Below, piece after piece: positions 1 to 13,400 of a stretch of DNA of 64,000 nt. Origin of the DNA: Owenia fusiformis (Eukaryota > Annelida > Polychaeta > Sabellida > Oweniidae); contig CAIIXF020000001.1 in the NCBI GenBank assembly GCA_903813345.2, forward strand, positions 34,753,366-34,817,365. Direction: 5' to 3'. Below the pieces are notes generated by a model. That model was not told the origin of the DNA and made no database searches. It saw only the letters and a list, made by a program, of their open reading frames with translations. A program made the translations under genes and the position numbers. Position 1 is the stretch's first letter. The number at the start of each line of letters is the position of its first letter.

Positions 1-170
1 CTCATAAGTTATCCCTGAAAATTTGAAGGTGACATCTGTAGCGGTTTTGGAGAAAACTCCCGGACGTACGGACAGACGGACGGACAGACAGACGGACGGA
101 CAGACGGACGCGCCTAGGCCGACAATATGGCCCCACACTATGTGGTGGGGACATAAAAAGCAAGGACACC
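1..170. repeat. (ACGG/ACAG)n microsatellite with flank of a helentron-like element
   Basis: At 62-112 the sequence is built of ACGG and ACAG tetranucleotides and is preceded by an 'AAAACTCCCGGACG' junction, like the microsatellite blocks of the helentron-like elements elsewhere in the window. The rest of the element lies off the left edge. Confidence 0.6.
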
Positions 171-611
171 TTGAACGATCACGTTCGAGGATACCATAAT
201 GGAGAGTTTAAGTGATCTCAATGCATACACTCGTATTATACACCGGTAACATTCCGATCACATCAATCAGTGGGCCGTGTTACACTCGTTTCCATGACAT
301 TTCACAAGCGTATCCTCTGGGAAAAGATAAATCCTTCTCTTGCTCACTCTACGGGGGATCATATAAACTGAGATTTGGAGATCTTGTTCAGGTTAGCCAT
401 AAAAAGGTTTGGGATTTGTTTTTTTCTACTGTGATATTAATGATTTGGCTCTAAGACGAGAAATCTGTACTTTCTGATTGATATTCCATTATGAACAGTT
501 ACATTGCTAAAATAGCTCATGTTTAACATTTTTTTGTTACATTACTATTAAATACAGCATAAACTATATTCAACAAACACAATTTCAAAAAGGATAATAT
601 AGAAGTTAACC
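171..611. other. Intronic/intergenic DNA, nothing recognised
   Basis: AT-rich sequence without a supported exon or clear repeat. An 80-codon plus-strand frame at 212-454 has no recognisable motif. Confidence 0.5.
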
Positions 612-625
612 TTTATTTTCCATTT

Positions 626-874
626 TTAAGCAGCTGTGCCTCTCATGACTTTCCAAAACAGGTCATATTCGTAGCCTAAGAACCGGTCATACTCAATATA
701 CGCGGATACTCTAGTATCCCGTGTGAATTGGTGCATCGTGAAGATATTGACTTTCCTACTAATGGCCAAGACCATTTCTTCTAGGCACATGTATAATATT
801 TCTTTCATTATACTGGTTAGTGACATAACATAGTTCTGATATGTAGCAATGACATCATTATATAAAAGAAAATA
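626..874 (-). CDS. Orphan 3'-terminal exon of unknown protein inside a FAM91A1 intron
   Basis: An open frame runs from a plausible acceptor (GCCATAG, 875-880) to a TAA at 626-628, followed at 612-617 by AATAAA, so it looks like a real last exon. The 82-residue tail is rich in aromatic and charged residues, with FTMHQFTRDTRVSAYIEYDR and then GYEYDLFWKVMRG near the end. I do not recognise the family. It is on the FAM91A1 strand, but its frame does not match the phase-1 end of FAM91A1 exon 6, so it is not an obvious alternative end of that gene: splicing exon 6 to 874 would meet a stop within six codons. It could be a nested gene, a retrocopy remnant or an exon captured by a transposon. No upstream exon was found. 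Confidence 0.4.
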   Translation of the reverse strand, partial: YFLLYNDVIATYQNYVMSLTSIMKEILYMCLEEMVLAISRKVNIFTMHQFTRDTRVSAYIEYDRFLGYEYDLFWKVMRGTAA

Positions 875-1359
875 CTATGGCAGCAATAATACAATGATGA
901 ACAAAACAAAACATTTATAGAAAATACAACAAAAAACACTGTTTCAAATGGTTGTCTTTTAGCAATTTTTCACTTTTTAGCATTGTTCTGGAACTGCTCC
1001 ACATACCTCTCACATCCGTAACCATAACAACCGTAACTTGAATACATTTAGACTATATGTAATGAAAGTTGGTAGATATATTGTAATATTGTTCCTCTAC
1101 AATCTGTAGCAATTTCATTTCAAAAAATCAAAATTTCTTAAAATAAGAGTATTTGTATCTTTACTTTCCGGACACCCTGTATAAACATGAACTAAACCCC
1201 TTATAAGGGAACTCTTCACAACATATTTGGACACATTTTGTCAAAAAATCAGCTAGATTGAAAAGAAAACCAATAAAATACAGCATTATTCCTGAAACAT
1301 ATGGAACACCCTGTAGATAACAAATGAACAACTTATGTGGTTTTATTGGACAAACTCAC
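875..1359. other. FAM91A1 intron 6 with mariner-end remnants
   Basis: Two GGA(A)CACCCTGTA words (about 1169-1181 and 1304-1315) are typical ends of degraded mariner-type elements. Nothing else is supported. Confidence 0.4.
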
Positions 1360-1450
1360 TGTTAACAACTTTATAGTCCATGGTTCCGGCTGGCCTTGGT
1401 CCCTTGTCTATGACACTGTCTATCACCGTCTTCTCAATCAACATACACAG
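1360..1450 (-). CDS. FAM91A1: FAM91A1 coding exon 6
   Basis: This 91-nt exon follows the acceptor TTTTTAG and encodes LCMLIEKTVIDSVIDKG and then MDYKVVN plus one base before the donor GTGAGT. It aligns with the family segment that follows EEDI. It is the last exon of this gene that I can find in the window. Confidence 0.88.
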
Positions 1451-4400
1451 CTAAAAAGTAATCTTTGTTTTTACAATTTATAACTAGTCCATGGCGATGA
1501 CAAGTATCATCTTCACAAATTGACTTTATTGCGTTAGATATATCCCTAGAGATCTTGTCTACTTTAGATATTATGTCAATATCCTAGCATTAGCTAATGC
1601 AGTCCTGATAAATGGACCGAGCTTTTGGAGACTGTGATAAGAATGTATGTATCTGATATGGACAAACTTTCACTTATAAGTTATTTCCATTTATAACTGA
1701 CCACAGAGCATGCTTAAAACTGAATGTCCAGCTTCAGATGCTGTACAGAAAACCTGTCTAATCCAAATGCCTCAACATATAGGTCAATGAGAGATAACAA
1801 ATTTGGGACAAAGAAAATGTGTCCACATTGAGAGGTGTTCATATTAGAAGTGTTTGGATATACATGTTTCACTGTATGTACTATGCATGGTTCTTTAACA
1901 AAAAATACATGTATTAGCCAAAAATGGAAGAGGTGCCAGGGAAGGGGCAAAAGAAAAGGTAAAATGTGAGATTTTTGTGTTTGAATGAATGTTGACTACA
2001 TACCCTTATATCTTCCTCTGTAATATAACCGGCATGTACAATCCACCAGGAGTCTATGAAGATGTTTTCTATTGGTTGCGCAGGGAGCAAGTCCTTTACA
2101 GGCTTTCGGCGAAAGAATTTCTGGAATATAAAAATTACATGTGCAAGGTGTACTATGAAGGATTTAAAAATCTGTGATTCCTCAGATTTTTAACAGCATT
2201 TTTAGCGTATACCACATTATTTTCTCTACACATTAGACACATTACACAATAGAAGTTCAAATTGATTTCTGTTACTAATAAAATAAAAACTCATTGCTAT
2301 GGTAACCCAATCTGTCTGGAGAGTTGATAATACATAATCAATCACTGCAAATGTAAAACTCTTGATTACCCTGACATTATAGTAACATCGGAAACCTCAA
2401 ATTAACTAATTAGAAAACTTGTCTGAAGCCTATTAAAAATTACCCTCAGCAATAGCTAAACCATGTATAAACTCTTAAAAGAAGGGATGATTATTTGAAC
2501 TTCCCCATATTCTAATCAGACTATAGTTGGTACATATACAGAAGCTCGTTTTTTTTGTTCTGAGAAACCAACATTGATTTCACACCCAAACTCCCATAAA
2601 ATATCACAAGAGCTACATATGAGACTGTTATGATCCTATCAGCATCCATCATTATGAGAGAATAGTGAGGCCAATAGGGATAAATAGCATTGAAAAATCA
2701 CCAGACTAATGTAAAAGCCATGACTCTATTGGACAATAAGATCAGTTTTACATCGGAACATCAATTAGACTAGGTTAGAATACCTCCTTTCTATTTGAGA
2801 TTTTTTCATCATCAGGCTCACTGTTCTACACCTACAGGCTAATGAAGCCTCAATATAATCTTTAATTCATAAGGGATGTTAACAGAAGTTTGATAGTTAG
2901 GATCGATAGATTATCAAGTGATATTTCACCTACTTGGTCTAACTGACATTAAAGGTCATCATGGTCATTCCTCACTTGGCGAAATATCAATAAAGAATCA
3001 ATATCAATAAAGATAATACTAGAAAAATACACAGAATAATAATATATTAAAATAATTCTAGTACAGTGTTCATAAACATGGTCTACATAAAAATATGGCC
3101 CCATCCTAAAAAAAGGAATTACGAGATATGCCCATTTTAATGACAATTTTTAATGGCAGGAATTGAACTTATAACCCATATTTAGCAAGTTAAATAGCTC
3201 CTAGAGTTAAAAAACACTGCAAAGAAAAAATAACACCAGATTAGCAACAATATTATTGCATTTAATTTAAGAACGTAAGTACAACATGCCAAAAAATAAT
3301 CAGCTTGAGAACTCCAGATTTACGTCAGCAGAACAAGCTGTAAATGTTCAGATACTGTGAGCCTTAACTAAAACTAGAAAAACAGCAACTCCACGGAGTA
3401 GCAAATCCCACCGAACAAAACATATCATTCTTATTATAGCTAGTGTAAATGTTGAAATGTTTGTGCACTTTGTGATAGAAGCATGAAATTTTGAAATTCA
3501 GCCGCCATCTTGAAAAATTATTTCTTGAACAGAGCTACTGTGTCCCTAGGCATAATCATATAAAATTTCATCCAAATCTGTTCACTTGTATTTGAGTTAT
3601 CAAAGATTACGTTTTTTACGAAAAATTGCCGCTATTTTTAAAAAATTAAGTGGCCATCTTGAAAAAATTTTGTCGAACATAGCTACTGTGTCCCTGAGCA
3701 TCATCATATAAAATTTGAACCAAATCCGTTCACTGGTATTTGAGTTATCAAAGATTACATATTTTTACGAAAAATGGCCGCCATTTTAAAATTAAGTGGC
3801 CATCTTGAAAATCTCTTTTTGTGCGAAACTCCTTTGTCCCTAGGCATCAGCATATAAAATTTGAACCAAATCCGTCAAGTTGTATTTGAATTATCAACGA
3901 TTACATTTTGACGAAAAATGGCGGCCATTTTGAATTGAGCGGCCATATTGAAAATTCCTTCTCGAGCAGAGGTCCTACACTCATAAGGCATAAGCCTCTA
4001 AAATTTGAACCAAATCCGTCAACCGGTATTGGAGTTATCGCCCGGACACACGGACAAACGAACGGATGGACGGACGTCATTTGTTGTTGCTGCATTAGTT
4101 TCTTCATTCATTGTCTTCTTTCTTTGTCTTCTTTCTTGCGGACAGACAAACAAACAAACGGATGGACGGACAGACAGACGGTTTCTATATATCCCCCTCA
4201 AACTTCGTTCGGCGGGATAATCACAGAGGCAGATGTAGAGCCCTTAATTGACAGGTGTAAGGGAGAGAATCACTTTAATTTTCTGAAATGTGAAAATGAA
4301 AATTTACACCCACTTGAGAAAAAATCGTGTGGAGATCATTGGGTATTTAGGTTTGGCCACAAACTTATTGTCACCACCAAAAAAATATGAAAGCGCCGTG

Positions 4401-7400
4401 TGGGGTATCAGAGCTTTTTATAATGCCGGAAGTCACACCATTGCAAAAGTGTCTAGTATTGATCACAATATTTTGATCTTCTAAGTATCTAAAAAGAAAA
4501 ATTTATACTGACCTTGGATGAGCGACACTGGTTCATTAAATCTATGTATTGGTTTCGTCCAATTCCCATTAACCTCAGACCTGAAACAATAAATATAGAC
4601 ATGAACCTCTAGTATTGTTTTGGTGTTTTTTCACTAACTTAAATACATGAAGTGTACTTGGAATTGGACTATAACTAAACGAAGATAATTAATTTAAAGT
4701 TTTAGAAGATAATTAAAGCTTGTTTCACTTCAATGGCAATATCATTCTATTAGGGTAATATTCCAGGGTATAGTCTAACATTATAATCCCAGTCAACTCA
4801 GTCTATGATAGTGAACAAAATCCACTGTAAGATAAGATAAGATAATTGTTGAAATCATGGAATATGCGTAACTAGTTTGATATGAACTTTCGGGTCACGC
4901 AAATAGCTATGCGAAATGCATAGTGGGAAAATATTGACCCATCAAATTTTGTCCTTTTTGAGTGCTTTTTCAGTACATATTTGCGTACATATTTGCAAAC
5001 GTTCTGATTCAAAGAGCGAACCGCGAAAGGGAGAATTGATAAAAATAGTTAATTATCTTCAAAATTTGAAAAAAAGAGAAAATTTAATCTATAAACAAGA
5101 CCCTTTAGTACCATGCTGTTTCAAATATGATTTTCTAATAACTAAAACAGTTTAGCAAGAACTGATTAGACATGTCCATGTATTATCACCGCTGGGTAGA
5201 ACTAATCACTATTCTATGAAAATTGAAAGACAATTTTTGTATTTTAAGAGACCTCACCACGCTAGCTAATTATCGACCTTATGTTATTAATGATACTGGA
5301 TCAATCATTGTCGGGGAATATCAACCAAGCTTTGCTATCCAGTTTTATGTCTTTAACAAGCTTAAGAGGTTTAAATTGATATAAAATAGGACTCGTTTCG
5401 ACAACTTAAATTAGGATGAGTTGAATAACAGGACCTTTCATTATACTTACAGTCATAATCACTGTTCCACAACTAGTTACTCTGATGGAACGTCAATGTA
5501 ACAAAGTGGATGAACTTCCTGGATACGAGTTATTGTTTGCTCGATTTAAACTTATGTAAAAGTCATGTTGCGGATTATCATTTGGCACAAAGCATTTAGA
5601 CCATAGCTTTTGTTACATTGACGTAAGTCATCAAAGTAACCTACATTGGTAATATAACCAAGTTTCGTCAATGTAACAAAAGCGAGGGGCTAAATATATT
5701 AATTGCAAATTCCAAATTAAAACTAAACTATATTTTCTAGCTTTGTGCAACTGACTTATAAGTAGGTTTAAATCAAGAAAACAAAAAACTTGTAACCAGG
5801 AAGTTCATCCATTTTGTTACATTGACGTTCTGTCAAAGTAACCAGTTGTGGAACAGTGATAATAGACTTGAGTTCCAATCAATTTTTTGTGGTCATTAGC
5901 AGAAAATGAGGGTTATCAAATAAATGAAAAAATACTGTTGTAATTCTACCCTGACTTAACTACTACACTCCCCTCTGAATAAGAGCAATCATTATACAGT
6001 TTGGCCTTCGATCAATCAGTAAGCACCTCAGAACCACATAAATGATTTATATAGCATCCAGTCTTTCAGAAGTTAATCAATGTTAAAAAGTATCTTGAAA
6101 TGAGAGGTTAGTTCTATTATAAAGCATGTTTAAATGAGCCTGTTATGTTGGTCAATACTGGGTAGAACAATGACTTCAGAGGATATATATAGAAAACTGT
6201 TCTTTTAGCAATGACAAGCTCAGGTTGGCTTGGTGAGTTCATGGTATATGAAGCTATCTTTTAAGAAGCCATATGTCAAGTGAATGTGAAGAGTATGGTT
6301 ATAAAGAGTATAAGGGTAATTTCTCCATCATGATTAGCTTCTATAATTATGATAGTTATCAAAATTACAAATGGATGAATATAGAATAATAAGAATAATC
6401 AAGGAAAAAATGTTTTAACTACATTTTCCAATGATGACAAAGAAGGAATTTCATTGTGATCAAAAGTTCCTTTTCTAAGGGGTTACAAAAGCAACAGATA
6501 ACATGCATTATTCTCCAGATGTTTTTTCAAAAGCACTTGTTGTTTTGAGGAATATTGCACTGTTTCCATGTTAAAGATTTCTGTCCAGGCATGCTCTCGG
6601 TGAAATCATCAAAAAATGTTCAAAAATACAATTTTCTGAAATTGAAATCTCTGTCTTAGCCATTATTTGAGTCATTTTTTGGATTGCTTTCACACATATT
6701 ATCAATAATATGTCATATCTATCCATTTTTCGTAAATAATCTTGTCAAATTTGATGAACTGACTGGCTTATTTGGTAAAACTTAAGATAGATAGATTTTC
6801 TAATTTGCGTGATTTTGCTAAAGCTACGTTCGCACCAATGTCGATGGCGAATGCCACGCTTTAAATCGGCGAGCGAAGCGCCATCATTTTTGTTTACTTT
6901 TCCAAAAATATCACAATCTCCTAAGTAATGTTACGCTCTGATAAGCTCTGATACGCTCTGATTTCCCGACTTGTTACGGTTCCTCACGCTTTGATCCCGC
7001 TTCGACCAGGCTTTGTTACGCTTGCATTATTACACTTTGATGCGATTATGACGCTTTAAATCAGGCTCTGATATGATGGTTACACTCTGTTACGAGCTGT
7101 GTCCACTTGACACGCGTCATTTAGATGTCTCAAGCTTTGCTACGATCTGGCATGAAGATCTGACACAAGGTCAGACGCTTTCATCAATATCTGACACTTT
7201 TTGTCATGCTTTCATGAAGGACCCTCAAGCTTTTTAACGAATTGAGCTGCTTTAATCAAGGATTGAAACGCTTTGTTAAGCTTTGTTACGCTTGACAAGC
7301 TTCCTCACGCTCTCTCCGACAAACATCATGTCTTCTTCAGATAGGTCATGATCTGGTCCATCTGAAAGGATCCGTTACCCCATGTACCTAAAGGTGCCCC

Positions 7401-10400
7401 TAAAGGTTTCATTGAATGTAACATGGAAATAGTTACTTTTATAAATTATGAACACATCCAAAACAAAAAAATTAGGTCATAGGGATTAAAACTAAGGTCA
7501 TTTAGTGCATTTAAGTTTGACTATGCAAATCATTCTAAATATCATGTTAGGGGTATGTTAGTCTTCACTCATGACTATTTTAAGTATATTGACCATTCAA
7601 TCTATCGATATATATAAATATCATTAAGGAAGGACACTAACATATTGAAAACACAAATCATAAAACAACCCCTAAAATGTAGTATATCTATGAATCTTAG
7701 TCTTGAATCTCAGCAAAAGTATCACCTCAGCTGGTATGCAGAAGGTTTAACCTAGGATATTCAATTTAGAGGACATATTAAACATCATTATCAAAGGTAG
7801 GACACAAAGGGCAACATATTGAAAACACAAAACCTAGGTACATTGTATTCAACTCAAATATTAAAAATCCAGTTGTGACTTTCCAATATATGATATATTT
7901 ATTTGGCATTTTCAAAGAATAATTCAATTGAAGCTAAAGGTATAAAGTCAAATGGTTGCTTTTTAAAATTGAAAAGGTGCATGTAGGAGAGTTTTCATCA
8001 GTTTGAAACCCGTTGTTTTGCTATCAAACAAGTGGAGGTATTTTAATCTATCCATTGTATAACATATAAATAAAATATTATGAGGTAAAATATTTTAGTT
8101 TGACTTAGGATGAGAACTATCTTACAAGCAGTGTCCCTTTAATGGCTAAATGGATATTGATTCCGTCTTTCAGCAATATATCATCTTTTGGGACAAGCAT
8201 CAAAAATAAATTGACCCTTTTCCCTTTAAACAGCTACATGGATATTGATTTAGTCCCTCAGCAACATATCATCTTCAGGGGTAGGCACTTGAATGAAGAA
8301 TAAAAAATAGATTGACCCATTAGTTGAGAATTACCTTACAAGCAGTGTCTCTTTAAATTGGTAAATGGATATTGATTCAGTCCCTCAGCAATATATCACA
8401 TTCAGGGGCAGGGATGACTGATGAATCAAAAGTATATTGACCCTCTGATTCTTTGTTAAAAATAGTTTAGTGTTCATTAGGATGAGAACCATCTTACAAA
8501 CAATGTCCCTTTAAATGGCTGAATGGATAATGACTCAGTCCCTCTGCAATATATTATCTTCAAAGGCATGCATGTATGATCGATCAAAGATACATTGGCC
8601 TATTTGTTTATTTGGGTGAGAACTACCTTACAAGGAGTGTCCCACTAATGGCTAAATGGATATTAATTAGTGGTGTAGATAAGTACTCACGTAGTCATTG
8701 AATCGTCTCGCCAAGGTGTTATAGAATTCGGCTCAATTAGGAGTTCAGATTTCGCGAATTTACACGAGTCTGAGACTCGCAAATTTGTATTCGTATTCGC
8801 GATTTCACAGCGAATCCTGACATCAAATGCATTGTTTTTTCTTACAAACAGGGTGAAACTATGTACAAATGATTGTTCCGTGTATCATTTGTTTTATTTG
8901 AATGAATATGAGTAATAAATCTAATTTAAATGAAATATTTTTGAGTCTATTTTTTAATTCCATGATTAATTCAGTCCGTAGAACCGGAAATGAAAGTGCT
9001 GCAACAATGTGTGGCGGGAAACATAAAATAAACAATATTTCAATTTTTGTCTTAATTAATCGTAAGTATGTTATTTAAATCGGTAGATATGGACAACTCT
9101 TGATATACCTAGCGTACCTAGGGTATTGTGCAAGTGAACAACATTGAAAAAAGGACTAAAAAACGACCATATGACATGCAATGGTAAGATTTTTTCTTGT
9201 TTATTATTTTGATGAAAAATCGCGATTCTTATTCGATCTCAGACTCAAAATCACGCGAATTACTCGATTCCAAAAATCCCCGCGAGTTACAACACTAATA
9301 TTAATTCAGTGTCTCTTCAACATATCATCTCAAGAGATAGACATGACTGATGAAGCAAAAGAAGATTGACCCATTTGATTCTTTGTTTAAAACATTTTAG
9401 TGTTCATTAGCATGAGAACTACCTTACAAACAGTGTCCCTTTAATGACTAAATGGATATCAATTCAGTCCCTCTGCAAAGTATCCTCTTCAGAGGCATGC
9501 ATGACTGATAAATCAAAAATAAATTGACCCATTTGATACTTGTCTGATAGTTTGTTGCCTTGGTGTCTGGCAGATCCAATATGGCCTCCTTTTTGAAACT
9601 AAATTTTTTGCTATACTTTAACATTGTATATCTTCCGCAGCCAGGACCCTCTCTCATTTCATGTTTGAACTACTGTAGATTGGGTTAATTTGGCGCTACT
9701 TAATTTGGCGATTTTGCCATTTTTGGCATATTGGCGGCTATTTAATTTGGCGGATATGCAAAGAAAAAAATTATTTAAGATCAACTTACGCTCTGTTTGC
9801 GAATTACCATGTAAATGTTTGGCTATGTTCATTTTTTCTTTTGAGGACCACTGGCGATATTCACCACGTTTGTACATTTTTGTGAGATCGTCCTTTATAT
9901 TTTGCACCTCGATTGATGCTTCTACTATACCGCGCTTTTCCTTTCTAGTTTTACCGGAGTATTAATGCGTAACTGACCAGTTTTGAGCCAATTTATGAGA
10001 GGCATTTATTCATATTTTTGGAAAACTAAACCAAGTGTGACCTAAATACACTGGACGAAATACCCCAGATAATTCCCGGGATTCACCCTAAATTTTGGCG
10101 AAGATTTATATTGGCGAATTTTTCAATTTCGCCAAATTCGCCAAATTAAAGCGGGCGCCAAATTAACCCAATCTACAGTATGCAATAATGTCATTACTAA
10201 ACAATAAAGGTGAAATCAGAGGGGGTCTGACCTGCGGAAGCACCTCAATCTGTCAGTGACTGTAGAAGGTCATCCATTCTTAAAAACAAGAACACAATAG
10301 GGTGCCTTTCAAAACAATAGGATTACAAAGTATCTATGCATGGTTGATCTGCTTAGTGAAGGTTATTATGCTCAGACACAATGTAGTTTTATACTGACAA

Positions 10401-13400
10401 GTCAATTTAAGTGTATCTACAAAAATCAAGATTTTATTCAAGGTTTTGTGAAAATTACTCATTTTAAGAGTCAGAATGACATGTGTTAAGGATCACTGTA
10501 AAAAACAACTTTTCTAAAGATTATTTTTGTGATTTGTTGAAGATATACTTCTTGGAGATTCATATTATATAAGAATAATCCTGGAATTCCAATTTACCCT
10601 TTTCGAAAAATTTCTAAGTCCTTATAGGTACACTAATGGGTATGGATCCTTTCTGGATCTTGTTGTTCTGCCATCATCTTCTCGAGTCAAAGATGCAATG
10701 GTTTTATGGATCTACTGCATCTTTATACAGCCATTTGATCAAAAGCGTCATGATAAAAGCGATCTCGAAAATGCATAACAGAGCTTGGCAATCGTATCAG
10801 AGCCAGATTAAAGCGTCATAATCACATCAAAGCGTAACCAGAACAATGGCAACGCCAAAGCGTAGCGAATCCCATCGAACAGAAATGGCTGGCATTTTTA
10901 CAAACTAAATATATAGCAAATATCATACAATATAACACATAAGAAATGCCACCATTTTCAAAATGGTTGCTCACTAGCCAAGTTGTCATCAGGAGAAGTA
11001 ATATGCTTTTAAGTAGCCACATATAAAATTTCTAAAAATCGCAAACACATACATGTAAATGGTGGCCATTTTTTGGAATCCTTACGCGTATTCACATATC
11101 AAATATGAACAAAATCACTAAATTACTTTTTGAGTTATAATAAAAAATTTAAAATAACGCACATAAAAATGGTGGCCATTTTTCAAAATGGCTCACTACT
11201 CCCCAAAGTTTTATTAGACAATGTGCCATGCTTAAAGTATTCACATATCAAATATTAACAAAATCGCTCCACTACTTTTCAAGTTATAGTAAAAAAACTG
11301 AAAAATGGTGGCCATTTTTCAAAATGGCCGACTACTACTCAAAATGTCATTAGACATACCAAATATGAACAAAATCGCTCCACTACTTTTTGAGTTACAG
11401 TAAAAAATGTTAAATAACACACGTAAAAATGGTGGCCATTTTTCAAAATGGCCACCTACTACCCAAAATGTCATTTAACATTGTGCCATGCTTAAAGTAT
11501 TCACATACCAAATATGAACAAAATCGCTCCACTACTTTTTGAGTTACAGTAAAAAATGTTAAGCACACGTAAAGATGGCGGCCATTTTTCAAAAGGGCCG
11601 CATACTACCCAAAATGTTATTAGACATTGTGCCATGCTTAAAGTATTCACATACCAAATATGAACAAAATCGCTCCAATACTTTTCAAGTTACAGCAAAA
11701 ATCGTAAAATGACGTGTAAAGGCAGCCATTTTTCAAGATGGCTGCCATCTATTTCTTCTATATTTACATTTCTAGCTTAATCAATGTCATCAGTCATATA
11801 TAACTTTTTTACATTTAAAATATATCGCTATTACAGTTTTATATGCAGAACCTAAATTACTGTAAAATCGGCACTAAAATGGCCGCCATTTTTAAATGAG
11901 CAGCCATTTTAAATCAGAGCGTATCAGAGCTTATCAGAGCGTAACATTACTTAGGAGATCGTGATATTTTTGGAAAAGTAAACAAAAATGACGGCGCTTT
12001 GCTCGCCGATTTAAAGCGTGGCATTCGCCGTTGGTGTGAATGTAGCTTTAAAAATGTTTGACGCTCTTGCCGAATATCCCGCTTTACCCCGAGCTTTTCT
12101 ACGACCTATTACGACCCTGACGCTTTAATCAAGCTTTGTTACGCTTTGGTGCCGCTTTACAAGCGGCTTTAAAGCGCCATCAAAGCGCCGTTGGTGTTAA
12201 CGTAGCATTACAGACCGTGAAGAGACTTGGGTCCCCGCTTTGAACCAAGCTCTGTTAAGCTTTCCTACGCTTTGGGTCAAGCTTTGCTGAGCTTTGTTAC
12301 GGTTTGTTAAGCTTTGATACGCTCTCAGCGCTTTAATCAATTCATAACAGAACACCCAAAATTTTAAACAGTTTAAAATTTTTGGCACTCTTGCCGAATA
12401 TCCCACTTTACTCGGAGCTTTTCTACGACCTATTACGACCCCGACGCTTTAATCAAGCTTTGTTACGCTTTGGTGCCGCTTTACAAGCCACTTTTAAGCA
12501 CCATCAAAGCACCATTGGTGTGAACGTAGCTTTATCAAGCCTCCAAGGAAAACTAGAAAAACAGCAACTCCACAGAGTAGCAAATCACACCGAACAAAAA
12601 TATGTTTTGATAAATAGCGGCCATATAAAATTTGAGCCAAATCCATCTACTGGTATTTGAATTATCAAAGATTATGTTTTTATGAAACATGGTTGCCATT
12701 TTGAAATTCAGCTGTAATCTTTAGGTCTTTTCTTAAGCAGAGCTCCATGTCCCAAAGCATCAGCATATAAAATTTAATCCAAATCCAATGGCGGAGATTT
12801 GGATATATAGCAGCCACCTTGAAAATTTCTTCTCAAGCACAGCTCCTTTTACTCTCAACATCAGCACATAAAATTAGAACCAAATCCATCCACTGGTATT
12901 TGAGTTATCAATGAATATGTTTTTTACGAAAAATAGTGGCCATTTTGAATATGTCTCGTTGAGCAGAACTTCTTTGTCTCTAGGCATCAGCATATAGAAT
13001 TTGAACCAAATCCATCAACTGGTATTTGAGTTATCAAAGGTTACGTTTTTTTTGAAAAATGGCCGCCATTTTGAAATTTAGCTGCCATCTTGAAAATCCC
13101 TTCTCGAGCGAAGCTCCTATGTCCCTAGGTATCAACATGTAAAATTTGAACCAAATCCATTATATGGTATTTGAGTTATCAAAGATAACGTTTTTTAAGA
13201 AAAATGGCCACCATTTTGAAATATGGCTTGAAAATGTCTTCTTGAGCAAGGCTCTTCTGTACCCAGGCAACAGCATATAAAATTTGAACCAAATCCATCC
13301 ACTAGTATTTGAGTTATCAAAGATTGGCCGCCATTTTAAATTTAGTGGCCATATTGAAAATTCCTTCCCGAGCGGAGGTCCTACACCCATGAGGCACAAG

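Larger units (their letters stand above)
7365..10652. mobile_element. Element 'T2' copy 1 with GGATCC-type terminal inverted repeats
   Basis: The left end AAAGGATCCGTTACCCCATG is mirrored at the right end (CATTAGTGTACC region, then GGATCCTTT). It is collinear with 17819-25604: both hold the phrases GGTGCCCCTAAAGGTTTCA-like, CAGAGGGGGTCTG and CACAATAGGGTG. Internally there are about five diverged ~120-150 bp repeats around GTGTCCCTTTAATGGCTAAA (8115-8660 and 9425-9540). It carries a hAT-like element (8668) and a TA-flanked element (9673). No transposase was seen. Confidence 0.7.
6825..12540. mobile_element. Composite element with inverted TAAAGCTACGTTC ends and GCTTTGTTACG-type internal repeats
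   Basis: Left end (6825-6965) and right block (11930-12055) are inverted copies about 125 bp long, sharing GCTACGTTCRCACCAA, ATGACGGCGCTT and the CTAAGTAATGTTACG region. Two further direct ~150-bp copies (12058-12208 and 12381-12533) end with the same GTGTGAACGTAGCTTTA. Between them, 6920-7310 and 10730-10830 are built from short variants of GCTTTGTTACGCT / AAAGCGTAACA. The element is interrupted by the unit at 7365-10652 and a helentron-like element at 10838. No coding was found. Confidence 0.6.

Noticed and set aside
1021-1055. Possible minus-strand exon (Gly/Tyr-rich, then GTATGT donor)
   Set aside because: Too short, no acceptor or partner exon, no family match.
1989-2177. 62-codon plus-strand ORF
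   Set aside because: It is the reverse-strand shadow of FAM91A1 exon 5.
12382-12660. 92-codon frame
   Set aside because: It spans the junction between the composite element and a helentron; not a gene.
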